DNA from: JAZDOK01 sp043798715
GTDB lineage: Bacteria; Vulcanimicrobiota; JAZDOK01
Assembly: GCA_043798715.1 (NCBI GenBank)
Contig: JAZDOK010000008.1
Location: 1-51,339, forward strand
DNA length: 51,339 nucleotides
Direction of reading: 5' to 3'
The notes under the pieces are model-generated. The model saw only the letters and a list, made by a program, of their open reading frames with translations, was not told the DNA's origin and did no database searches. The position numbers were made by a program, and so were the translations under genes. Numbering within the stretch: the first letter of the stretch is position 1; the number at the start of each line of letters is the position of its first letter. This document shows, in pieces, positions 41,169 to 49,641 of this stretch.

Positions 41169-41732
41169 ATGAATAATCACGGGTTCACTTTCCCGGGCCC
41201 AGGCCCGGCCTCGTGTCCACTCCGGCGAAGATATGCACTGCGTTCTCCCGATGGCGCTTTCACCCTCCTGGAAGTCACGGTGGCCATTTTTGTCCTATCT
41301 CTCGTCCTCACGGCGCTCCTCAGGCTGGAGCTTTCTTCCTTTGTCCTTGCCGCCAGGGACACCCAGGTTTTTGAATCTCTCGTGCTTGGGGTGGAACGCA
41401 TGGATGAGCTCATCAGGGTGAAATTTCAGGGCGAGGAGGAGAATGTCTATGACAATTACTCGATCAGCGCCAGGATTGACAAGGTGACGGAAGGCATCCC
41501 GGTGGACCGCCTCAAAGTCGAGATTTATGACAATGACAAGCAGAGCGTTGGAGACCTCTCCACCTATCGGATTCGGACGGATGCGGCCATGAGTGATTTT
41601 TTGCAGGGCGTCGGGCAGGAACAGGAGAGCGATTTTTTCAAGAGTCCGCCCCCGGGAGTTCAGAGGGACTTACTCCCGAGTCCGGGCACAGACCTGGAAC
41701 GCGAGCTGCTCGATAGAGTGAATAAGAGATGA
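41169..41732 (+). CDS. GspI-like pseudopilin
   Basis: The 187-residue product has an unusually long leader (about 30 residues, Pro/Arg-rich) before the prepilin signal DGAFTLLEVTVAIFVLSLVL. The residue before the cleavage site is Ala instead of Gly, as in the I-like protein at 16510. The rest is a small domain with a Pro-rich tail. First gene of the operon; its ATG has GAAGGAA upstream. The next gene overlaps by ATGA. A later start cannot be excluded, since no other in-frame start codon is close to the signal. Confidence 0.75.
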   Translation: MNNHGFTFPGPGPASCPLRRRYALRSPDGAFTLLEVTVAIFVLSLVLTALLRLELSSFVLAARDTQVFESLVLGVERMDELIRVKFQGEEENVYDNYSISARIDKVTEGIPVDRLKVEIYDNDKQSVGDLSTYRIRTDAAMSDFLQGVGQEQESDFFKSPPPGVQRDLLPSPGTDLERELLDRVNKR

Positions 41733-42313
41733 AAAATCCCGGCAAGAGGGGTTTTACCCTCCTGGAAGTAGTAATAACGGTTTTCCTGGTCTCCATCGTG
41801 ATGACCCTGGGTTTTGCATCTCTCTTTTTTTCGGCCCGCTTTTCCACCGACCAGAGACTCCGCCAGTACAAAGAGCGTGAATTCGCCAAAATTTATACCC
41901 AGATGCGCCGCCAGCTCCTCTGCCTTTATTCCGCCCCCTTAAGGGATAAATCCTTTGAGGGTATAAAAGGGCTGGAGGAAAAAAAGGACCAACTGCTCTT
42001 CCTCACCGCCTCTCCGATTTTCGGCAGCGGAGTAGTGGAGGCGGGCTACTCGGTGGTCGCCCGGGATGACGGGAGCCACTACCTGGGCTACCGGGAATTC
42101 CCGTTTGCCGGGTCTAACGGGTTTCAGGAGGTCAAATGGATGGAGATATCAGCCATAATCGATGGGATTAAGGTGGAGTACGGATCCGGGGAGCAGATAT
42201 TCGATGAGTGGAAGGATCAGGAGGTGCCCGAAAAAATCAGGGTCACTCTTTATTCCAAGGAAGAGGATTTTTCTTTTACGGTCGTTCCGGGATTAAAGGC
42301 GGGGTTCTGGTGA
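41729..42313 (+). CDS. gspJ: GspJ-like pseudopilin
   Basis: The 194-residue product has KRGFTLLEVVITVFLVSIVM (cleavage after Gly8, Glu at +5) and a beta-rich domain ending in FTVVPGLKAGFW. In type II secretion GspJ forms the tip with GspI and GspK. Start ATG overlaps the previous stop. Its own stop (TGA at 42311) overlaps a GTG that appears to be the broken start of gspK. Confidence 0.8.
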   Translation: MKNPGKRGFTLLEVVITVFLVSIVMTLGFASLFFSARFSTDQRLRQYKEREFAKIYTQMRRQLLCLYSAPLRDKSFEGIKGLEEKKDQLLFLTASPIFGSGVVEAGYSVVARDDGSHYLGYREFPFAGSNGFQEVKWMEISAIIDGIKVEYGSGEQIFDEWKDQEVPEKIRVTLYSKEEDFSFTVVPGLKAGFW

Positions 42314-42317
42314 AGCG

Positions 42318-43229
42318 ATGGTTCTGATAGCCGTTCTGGGATTGCTGAGCCTCCTGATGTTCGTGACTTTGCAGTTTGCGGCGGACACGACGTTTACGAC
42401 TCAGTACTACACGACCATGCGGGACGGGGAAAAGGCCTATTACATGGCCACCTCGATTGCCGGTAGCGCCCTCATGCTGATTAAGTTCGATCAGGGCTCC
42501 TCCGATTCGTTGAAATCCTTGTGGGCCCAGCGTTTTCCGGTTATGAAGGTGGATGAAGGGCTGGTGGAACTATCCATAGAGGATGAGGAGAGAAAATTCA
42601 ATCCCAACGCCATGGTTGACGCGGCCGGAAAGATGGATGACAAGCACTTCAAGCAGTTCAGGCTGCTGCTCAAGCTTCTTCGGGCCAATGACGATTTTGC
42701 CGGCGCCGTTTTGGACTGGATTGACGTTGATGACACAAGGACTTTGCCCGGCGGCGCAGAACTCTCCGATTATGCGGAGCACCCCTGCAAGAATGCTCCT
42801 CTTGATTCAGTGGAGGAGGTGCTGCTCGTCAAAGGATGTGCAAAAGAAGATTATATGGGAAAGATTGGCGGCCGGGATTACCTTCCCGGCTTGAAGGAAA
42901 TGCTGACGGCTCACTCATCGGGTAAGATTAATATCAATACCGCGAATAGATTTATCCTGATGAGCCTGGACAGCTCCATTACGGAGGAGATGGCCAATGA
43001 AGTCATCCGGAGGAGGTATGACACCCCCTTCAAAGATTTAAACGGCCTCCTGGAAGTCACGGGTTTCAACTCGGATATAATCTACCGTATCGGCGCCCTG
43101 GCTGATACGAAGAGCGAATATTTCAGAATGAAGGTCCGGGCCTCTGTCGGGGAGACTACCACGTATCTGACCGCCATCTATAAGAAAGACGGCTCGGATT
43201 TCAATCCGGTGTACTGGAAGGTCGACTGA
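42318..43229 (+). CDS. gspK: GspK-like pseudopilin, leader apparently disrupted
   Basis: The 303-residue product begins MVLIAVLGLLSLLMF, then a GspK domain with EERKFNPNAMVDAAGKM, VLDWIDVDD and SGKININTANRFILMSL (helix-hairpin-helix type). GspK normally has a basic leader such as KRG before its hydrophobic helix. Here GTG AAG CGA lies just upstream (42310), overlapping the gspJ stop like other gene junctions here, but it is out of frame by one base. Either one base was lost (real or assembly error), or translation starts at the leaderless ATG at 42318. Confidence 0.82.
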   Translation: MVLIAVLGLLSLLMFVTLQFAADTTFTTQYYTTMRDGEKAYYMATSIAGSALMLIKFDQGSSDSLKSLWAQRFPVMKVDEGLVELSIEDEERKFNPNAMVDAAGKMDDKHFKQFRLLLKLLRANDDFAGAVLDWIDVDDTRTLPGGAELSDYAEHPCKNAPLDSVEEVLLVKGCAKEDYMGKIGGRDYLPGLKEMLTAHSSGKININTANRFILMSLDSSITEEMANEVIRRRYDTPFKDLNGLLEVTGFNSDIIYRIGALADTKSEYFRMKVRASVGETTTYLTAIYKKDGSDFNPVYWKVD

Positions 43230-44608
43230 TGGCGCTCAAAGAATCTCTTCGATTGGCCGAGGAAGTCCCGGGTTCCAGGCAAGCCGGAAGGGACTGTTCT
43301 CTGGGGCTTGACATGGGAAGCAAGGGGCTCAAGAAAGTCTGTGTTCTGGTCAGGCGCCGCGAGGTAGAGGTCATGAAGGCCGATGCCGCCCGGAAGACCT
43401 TCGCCTCATTTCCGGCGTCGCGTATCACCTTCAGGCATTTTACACTGCCTTTTTCAGACAAGAGGCGCCTTAAGGAGGTCATAGGCGAAGACCTCGCCGA
43501 CAGCCTTCCTTTTCCCATTGAAGATGTCGCCTGGGATTTTTGTGTCCGGGGTCATGGCGATATCTTCGCCGTGGCGGCCCTGAAAACGGATGTAAAAGAA
43601 GCTCTCAGCGCCTGTTCGGACGATCTGGCGGGTCTGGACGCCGAGCCCTTCGCCTACTCGAGGGCGGCGGCTGCGGCCGGGATAAAAGATGCTCTGGTGG
43701 TTGATTTCGGGGCCGGCAAGACCCTGTTCTGCCAGATCGCGGGCGGCCGTCTTGAGTGGGTCCGCGTCATCATGAGAGGAGGGGAGGCGCTCAGCGGGGA
43801 GATCGCCTCCGCCAGGTCCATACCTATTGATGAGGCGGAACGACTTAAAAAGTCGCAGGGATTAAATCTTCCCGAAGTCAAGGCCTTCCTGGGGGACGTG
43901 CTTGGGATGGCCTACCTGCCGGCAAATCTCCCCGTTCCGCTCATTCTCATCTGCGGGGGCGGCGCCGCCCTGCCTGGCCTGGCGCCATTCCTGGAAAAGA
44001 ATCTCCATGCCGCCTGTGAATTTTTTCCGATGCCGGCGGGGCTTACCCCTTTTGAGCACGTCGTGGCCTTCGGGACGGCACTCAAGGGGAAGATCGGGGA
44101 AAGCGGGGTGGCTCTCTCCGAGTCGGCCTCCGCGCCCGCCCTCTGGAAAACATGGGGGATTCTTCTTCTTCTCCCGGTGCTTCTTTTTTCGATCAATCTG
44201 AAACTTCACGAGGCCTCTCTTGAGAAGAAATACCAGCTCGCCAGGCAGGAGATGGTCACGGTCGTCCAGTCCAGTTATCCCTCGATCAAGAAAGTCATGT
44301 ACCCGGTGGACCAGTTCAAATCGCTCCTTCAGGAGGAGAAAAAGCAGGTCACCCGGGAGGAAGGCGACCCCCTCAAATATATTGAGGATGTCGGGAAGTC
44401 ACTTGAGGGGAAGGGCATCCGGATTCACGAGATTGATCTGGAGGAGAATAATTTCAAACTGAAGGGAGAGGCGCCCACCTTCGACGTAATCGAGAGATGG
44501 CGCAGCGAGCTGTCCGGCCTGGTCGCCTCCGCGGAAATCGGGGAGCAGAAGACCACCACGGACAAGAGGATTTCTTTTGAAATGAGGCTGACTCTGAAAA
44601 AGCCATGA
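43229..44608 (+). CDS. gspL: GspL/PilM-type inner-membrane protein
   Basis: The 459-residue product has an actin-like N-terminal part (LGLDMGSKGLKKVCVLV, DALVVDFGAGKTLFCQIAGG, LILICGGGAALPGLAPF), then one membrane helix (about 305-322) and a periplasmic coiled coil with a ferredoxin-like domain (IRIHEIDLEENNFKLKGEAP). That is the GspL layout, comparable to a PilM-PilN fusion. GspL links the GspE ATPase to the pseudopilus machinery. ATG overlaps the gspK stop (TGATG). Confidence 0.88.
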   Translation: MALKESLRLAEEVPGSRQAGRDCSLGLDMGSKGLKKVCVLVRRREVEVMKADAARKTFASFPASRITFRHFTLPFSDKRRLKEVIGEDLADSLPFPIEDVAWDFCVRGHGDIFAVAALKTDVKEALSACSDDLAGLDAEPFAYSRAAAAAGIKDALVVDFGAGKTLFCQIAGGRLEWVRVIMRGGEALSGEIASARSIPIDEAERLKKSQGLNLPEVKAFLGDVLGMAYLPANLPVPLILICGGGAALPGLAPFLEKNLHAACEFFPMPAGLTPFEHVVAFGTALKGKIGESGVALSESASAPALWKTWGILLLLPVLLFSINLKLHEASLEKKYQLARQEMVTVVQSSYPSIKKVMYPVDQFKSLLQEEKKQVTREEGDPLKYIEDVGKSLEGKGIRIHEIDLEENNFKLKGEAPTFDVIERWRSELSGLVASAEIGEQKTTTDKRISFEMRLTLKKP

Positions 44609-45081
44609 ACACGAAGAAATTTTCCGAGCTTTCCATGAGGGAAAAGGTTCTCGTGCTGGGCGGGGGGACGATCGTCATACTTCTTCTCTACTTCGGGGCC
44701 TTTCTCATGCCGACCCTGAAGAAAACGGCGGGCCTCGAGAAGAAAATCACGACCCAGCAGGCCGACTGGAAACGCCTGGAGACCATGGTGGAGGAACACC
44801 GGAAAATCGCCCCGGCCATCAAGACTACCCAGCCGGAGGCCCTCCTGCCGGCCATCGAACGGCTGAACCGCGAACTTTCCGTTCAGGGCAAACTGACCTC
44901 GATCCAACCGTTCGGAGAAGGTGGGCGGGAAGCGGAAGTTAAAATGGAGGACCTGAGCGGTCCGGAGATCGTCCAGCTCATGAACGGTTTTAGAAAAGCC
45001 GGGATTACCGTGAGGCACCTCTATTGCAAGGACTATGACGGGAATGGACTCTGGTTCGTGAAAATCTACCTTAAAGGATAA
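44605..45081 (+). CDS. gspM: GspM/PilO-like inner-membrane protein
   Basis: The 158-residue product has a short cytoplasmic start, a membrane helix (about 15-34), a coiled coil and a small ferredoxin-like periplasmic domain (SGPEIVQLMNGFRKAGITVR). It fits GspM, the partner of GspL, by structure, size and gene order. ATG overlaps the gspL stop. The next gene starts 3 bases after it. Confidence 0.82.
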   Translation: MNTKKFSELSMREKVLVLGGGTIVILLLYFGAFLMPTLKKTAGLEKKITTQQADWKRLETMVEEHRKIAPAIKTTQPEALLPAIERLNRELSVQGKLTSIQPFGEGGREAEVKMEDLSGPEIVQLMNGFRKAGITVRHLYCKDYDGNGLWFVKIYLKG

Positions 45082-45084
45082 CGC

Positions 45085-45777
45085 ATGCGGACTTTCCTGA
45101 CAGCGCTGCTCTTGCTGATGTTCTTTCTCCTGGGGATCATGGCCTGTTTCCCCCAGGAGGCGATGCTCAATTACTTTGTGGATATGGCGGCCAGGAAGAG
45201 CGCCATCCAGATCTATTGGGAAGAGGGCAGCTTTTCCGCCCTGAAGACGACTCTTTCGAACGTGCAGTTAAGCACGCCGGAAAAGAAAATATCCAGCTTT
45301 TCCACCATGAACATCCGACCTTCCTTTCTGGGTTTTTCCCTGGCTTTCAAGGAAGGTGAGATGGCGGGAGTCCTCCGCACCATGCTAGATCGGATCCATT
45401 TCAAAATAGACAACATTGCCGTTTCCTCCTATCTACCACCGGGTAAGCTCACCCTGGATGGAGTTTATGCGGCCCGGAGCGGCAACGGGAATGGAAAATT
45501 CTCCATGCTTTTCTCCGGGGCGCTTTTCCCGATGAGCTCCGCCAGGGATGTTTCAGCTGAAGGACCCTTTACCGTCAGCGCAAAGGAGATGTCCGTGGAT
45601 TTTGACATTCAGGGCAAGGGCACATCGGGGAAGGGCAGCGCCAAAATCACCTGGCAGAAAGAATTCAGGAATTCCCCAATCTCGGGAAATATAGAGATCA
45701 AAGAGGGCGGCAAGTCGATTAAAATAAGCATCGCGGGAACAGTGGGGGCTCCTCAGATGGCCCCGGTGATGCAATGA
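45085..45777 (+). CDS. GspN-like type II secretion protein
   Basis: The 230-residue product has an N-terminal hydrophobic helix (about 3-20) and a beta-strand-rich rest with repeated amphipathic strands (FSALKTTLSNVQLSTPEK, VSAEGPFTVSAKEMSVDFDI). This is the pattern of GspN/AsmA-like periplasmic proteins. The place between gspM and gspD supports it. Function of GspN is poorly known and it is absent from many type II systems. Confidence 0.72.
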   Translation: MRTFLTALLLLMFFLLGIMACFPQEAMLNYFVDMAARKSAIQIYWEEGSFSALKTTLSNVQLSTPEKKISSFSTMNIRPSFLGFSLAFKEGEMAGVLRTMLDRIHFKIDNIAVSSYLPPGKLTLDGVYAARSGNGNGKFSMLFSGALFPMSSARDVSAEGPFTVSAKEMSVDFDIQGKGTSGKGSAKITWQKEFRNSPISGNIEIKEGGKSIKISIAGTVGAPQMAPVMQ

Positions 45778-45783
45778 TGGAGA

Positions 45784-48183
45784 ATGGACGTTATGAAACA
45801 AGGTAAAAACGAAATTGCCAAGCACAGACATTCCGTTGAGGAAGGCCTTCCCAGGACGTGCCTGATTCCTAAGAAAGAGAAGCTAGGGAAAAGACCGGAT
45901 TTGTTTCCCAGGGTTTTGGCACTCTTTACGCTGTTTTTCCTGTTCCTGCTTCTGGGGGCTGTCCGGGAGGAGCAACGGGGAGGAGGGACGGCCGAGTCCC
46001 TCGCCGCTCCAACCAGGATGAGTCTCCCGCCGCTCCCCGGAAGCACCCCGCCCATTGCTCCCCCCAAGCCTCTCGACAACGCAGCCGCCCCGCCGTCGGC
46101 GGGGTCTCCCATTATCGAGAGCCAGGTCAAGCAGGCCCTCAAGAAGGGGAAGATCCTGCTCAACTTCGAAAACATCGACATCCAGGCTCTGACCAAGCTC
46201 ATGTCTGAGATAACGGGCCGCAATATCGTCATAAGCAAGGATGTCCACGCCAGTATAAGCATTCTTTCCTCCACCGAGGTGACGCTGGCCCAGGCCTGGA
46301 AGATGTACCAGTCCGTCCTTGAGGCCTCGGGCTACGGGGCGGTGGATCGTGGTAAATACATCGAGATTCTCCCCATCATGGATGCCAAGAAGGCCAAGTC
46401 GCGCTACATCTCCGACCGTCCGGTGGGCCGCAAGGACGAATACGTGGTCTCCATCATCGTCCTCAAGGAGGCCAACGCCGATGCGCTGGCGGGACTTCTC
46501 AAGCCCCTGGCTTCCAATGACGGGGTAATCGCCGCCTATCCCCAGGCCAACGCCCTGATTATCTCCGATCGCGCCGAGATGGTCTCCCGCCTGGTAAAGA
46601 TTGTGAGGGGCCTGGACAAGAGATACAAAAAAATGCAGCTTCGGATCTACCATCTGGATCATGCCACGGTGCGGGAGGTGTCCTCTGCTCTCCAGTCGGT
46701 ATTCGGGCAGGAGAAGGATACCGCCGGGGGCACCGGCGGGGTTCGGGTCACGGCCAATGAGCAGACCAATTCCCTCATCATCCTGGCCTACTCCGAAAAA
46801 TTTCCTATCATCGAAAAGATTCTGCAGACCATCGATCGGGAAAAAAACGTAACTGAAAAACCCACCTTCCATCTGTATTACCTGGAAAACGGAGATGCGG
46901 AGACGATCGCCAAGGTGCTCTCACAGATGCTGCAGGAGAAGAAGACTCTCGAGGAGCGCCGGGCGACGGAAACTTCCTCAACCTCGGCTCAGCAGGTCCC
47001 GGGCATTCTGGGCAAGGATGAAAGGACATTTGTCTCCTCGACAGTCTCCTTCGACAAAGATACCAACTCGCTTATTCTCTATCTCACCGACTCCCAGTTC
47101 AACGAGATCAAGGGCCTGATCACCAGGCTGGATACGGCCCGAAGACAGGTGCTCATCTCGGTGGTGGTGGCCGAAGTCACCCTCAAGAAAATCCGGGATA
47201 TCGGGGTCAATTTACAGGCCCTCTCCGGGCAGGGGGCGGCCGCCTGGGGTGGAGGGATGAGTCAGGAAGCCCTTTACTCTTTCCTGGCCTCCGGCGGCTT
47301 TGTCTTAGGGGGGATGAGCGATAAGACCCACACCATCAGTATCCAGGGCAAAGACACCGTATTCCCGGATATGTATTACATGATGTCCCTTATCATGGAT
47401 GATTCCAACTTCAATCTCCTGGCGGCTCCCAGGATTCTCACCCTCGATCACAAGAAGGCGGAGATCAGCGTGGGAAACGTGATCCCCTATGCCGGGGGCG
47501 TCAAGTACGACGTACAGGGACAGCCCATCATCTCCTATGAATACAAGAACGTCGGCCTGTCCCTGAAGGTGACGCCGCATGTGAGCGAGGGTAGAACCAT
47601 CCGCCTGGAGATAAACCCCACCATGGAAGAGATAACCGATTACCTTAAGCCCTCCGTGGGGGCGTTGAGCTACGTTGTCCCCATCACGGCCAAGAGGGAG
47701 GTCAACACCACCATCAACATGGTCGAGGGGCAGACGATCGTCATCGGCGGGCTCATCTACAAGAAAACGCTTGAAGACATCAAGAAGGTTCCCATCCTCG
47801 GGGATCTGCCTCTCCTGGGAGGATTGTTCAGAAACAAGACCAAGTCCGATGAAAAGACGACACTTTTCATTTTCCTCACTCCCAACATAATCGATTCTCC
47901 CGATGAGCTCCAGAAGATCACCCAGGACTACAACGATATTATGCGAAAACTCGTCAAGTCAAAAGAGATGAAAGACGAGCTGGTGATGCCCCCTTTGCCG
48001 CCCTCTCCATCAGAGGCGCCCGCCGGAAACTCAGCTCCGGGCATCCTCCCGGAGCCGACCACGCCGAGCCCGGAGCAGGCCCCGCCGTCCCGGGAGACAT
48101 CCGCTCCGATCCCGGCCCCGTCCCCGCTTCCTGTTCCTTCGCCTGCGGGGTCTTCCATTTTCCGTTCAGGAGAACCAAGATAA
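45784..48183 (+). CDS. gspD: type II secretion secretin GspD
   Basis: The 799-residue product has an N0 domain (about 118-195, ENIDIQALTKLMSEITGRNI), N1-N3 repeats (to about 450), and the secretin core (VEGQTIVIGGLIYKKTLED, VPILGDLPLLGGLFRNK, TLFIFLTPNII). The tail (about 735-799) is very Pro/Ser-rich. It forms the outer-membrane channel. Two oddities: about 40 charged residues precede the only hydrophobic segment (43-60), so the signal sequence is long or starts later; and the Pro-rich tail replaces a usual S-domain. ATG at 45784 with GAGAAT upstream. GspE starts immediately after its stop. Confidence 0.95.
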   Translation: MDVMKQGKNEIAKHRHSVEEGLPRTCLIPKKEKLGKRPDLFPRVLALFTLFFLFLLLGAVREEQRGGGTAESLAAPTRMSLPPLPGSTPPIAPPKPLDNAAAPPSAGSPIIESQVKQALKKGKILLNFENIDIQALTKLMSEITGRNIVISKDVHASISILSSTEVTLAQAWKMYQSVLEASGYGAVDRGKYIEILPIMDAKKAKSRYISDRPVGRKDEYVVSIIVLKEANADALAGLLKPLASNDGVIAAYPQANALIISDRAEMVSRLVKIVRGLDKRYKKMQLRIYHLDHATVREVSSALQSVFGQEKDTAGGTGGVRVTANEQTNSLIILAYSEKFPIIEKILQTIDREKNVTEKPTFHLYYLENGDAETIAKVLSQMLQEKKTLEERRATETSSTSAQQVPGILGKDERTFVSSTVSFDKDTNSLILYLTDSQFNEIKGLITRLDTARRQVLISVVVAEVTLKKIRDIGVNLQALSGQGAAAWGGGMSQEALYSFLASGGFVLGGMSDKTHTISIQGKDTVFPDMYYMMSLIMDDSNFNLLAAPRILTLDHKKAEISVGNVIPYAGGVKYDVQGQPIISYEYKNVGLSLKVTPHVSEGRTIRLEINPTMEEITDYLKPSVGALSYVVPITAKREVNTTINMVEGQTIVIGGLIYKKTLEDIKKVPILGDLPLLGGLFRNKTKSDEKTTLFIFLTPNIIDSPDELQKITQDYNDIMRKLVKSKEMKDELVMPPLPPSPSEAPAGNSAPGILPEPTTPSPEQAPPSRETSAPIPAPSPLPVPSPAGSSIFRSGEPR

Positions 48184-49638
48184 ATGAGCCCGTCTGAGTT
48201 CCCGATTCCCCTGGAATTCGTCCAGAAAAACGTCCTCCTGCCCATCGAAGAGCAGGGGAAGTTGAAGGTCGGCGTCTGCCCGGAAACGCCACGGGAGGCG
48301 CTGGAGGACCTGCGTCTGCTTCTTAACCGTGATGTAGAGCCGGTGCTGCTCACCCGCCAGGAGGTGGATGAGGGGATTCGCCTGCTCATCACCGAGACGG
48401 TGGGAGAGGACTCCGGGGAGGATGAGGACCTGCTCACCCTCGACGAGGACACCCAGGACCTTCTCTCCCTCAGCAAGGGCGCTCCCATTATACGCCTGGT
48501 CAATTCTCTCTTCTTAAGAGCCATCAACAGCCATGCCAGCGATATCCACATCGAGCCTTACGAACGGGAGTCGCTGGTGCGCCTGCGCATAGACGGCATG
48601 CTTCACGAGGTGCTCTCTATTCCGGCATCGCAGTTTGCAGGGGTCATCTCGCGTTTAAAAGTTATGTCCAAGCTTAATCTGGCCGAGCATCGCCTGCCAC
48701 AGGACGGGCGCATCCGCGTCAAGGCAGGAGAAAAGCTGATTGACGTCCGCGTCTCAATCGTTCCTACTCTCTTCGGAGAGCGGGCGGTCATGCGTCTTCT
48801 GGATCGGACGGTCCAGCTTCTGACTTTGGCCTCGCTGGGGATTTCAAAGGAGAACTACGCCCGTGTCCGCGAGCTGATAGGCCACTCCTACGGGTCGGTT
48901 CTGGTCACCGGGCCGACCGGCTCCGGAAAATCCACTACTCTTTACGCTATCCTGCAGGAGGTGCAGTCCCCCAATCGCAACATAATAACCATCGAGGATC
49001 CGGTGGAATTCCAGATCAAGGGGATCGGACAGATTCAGGTCAATCCCAAGGTGGGGATGAAGTTCGCCGACGGCCTGCGCTCCATCCTGAGGCAGGATCC
49101 GGACGTCATCATGGTGGGTGAGATCCGCGATCCGGAGACGGCTGAGATTGCCACCCACGCTTCCCTGACCGGGCACCTGGTGCTCTCGACCCTGCATACC
49201 AACGACGCTCCCACCGCGGTTTCCCGCCTTGTGGACATGGGGGTGGAGAGCTTCCTGGTCTCCGCCTCTCTACTGGGAATCATCGCCCAGCGGCTGGTGC
49301 GCAAACTCTGCCAGAAGTGCCGGGCGCCCTACCATCCCCGGGAAGAAGAACTCCTCCAGCTCGGCCTCAGCGGAATTAAGACTTCCACCGTTTTCTACAA
49401 GCCCCGGGGTTGCCCGGAGTGCATGAACACCGGGTTTGTCGGCCGAATCGGCGTCTTCGAAATAATGCTGATCGACGACGAACTCCGCCATCTTATCTCC
49501 ATGGCCTCCGAGGCCTCAGTGCTGAGGGAGGCCGCCCGGAAGAAGGGGATGAAGACTCTTCTTGAGGATGCCGCTCAGAAAGTCCTCGATGGTCTCTCCT
49601 GCACCGAAGAAGTCCTCCGGGTGACCGGCGGTAATTAA
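48184..49638 (+). CDS. gspE: type II secretion ATPase GspE
   Basis: The 484-residue product has an N-terminal domain that contacts GspL, and an N2 domain with SHASDIHIEPYERESLVRLR. Walker A GPTGSGKST (about 243-251), Asp box, Walker B (PDVIMVGEIRDPETAEIA) and His box follow. A four-Cys zinc element (CQKCRAP ... GCPECMNTG) is present. GspE powers pseudopilus assembly. ATG follows the gspD stop directly. Likely also serves the platform proteins at 14257 and 49642. Confidence 0.96.
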   Translation: MSPSEFPIPLEFVQKNVLLPIEEQGKLKVGVCPETPREALEDLRLLLNRDVEPVLLTRQEVDEGIRLLITETVGEDSGEDEDLLTLDEDTQDLLSLSKGAPIIRLVNSLFLRAINSHASDIHIEPYERESLVRLRIDGMLHEVLSIPASQFAGVISRLKVMSKLNLAEHRLPQDGRIRVKAGEKLIDVRVSIVPTLFGERAVMRLLDRTVQLLTLASLGISKENYARVRELIGHSYGSVLVTGPTGSGKSTTLYAILQEVQSPNRNIITIEDPVEFQIKGIGQIQVNPKVGMKFADGLRSILRQDPDVIMVGEIRDPETAEIATHASLTGHLVLSTLHTNDAPTAVSRLVDMGVESFLVSASLLGIIAQRLVRKLCQKCRAPYHPREEELLQLGLSGIKTSTVFYKPRGCPECMNTGFVGRIGVFEIMLIDDELRHLISMASEASVLREAARKKGMKTLLEDAAQKVLDGLSCTEEVLRVTGGN

Positions 49639-49641
49639 CCA

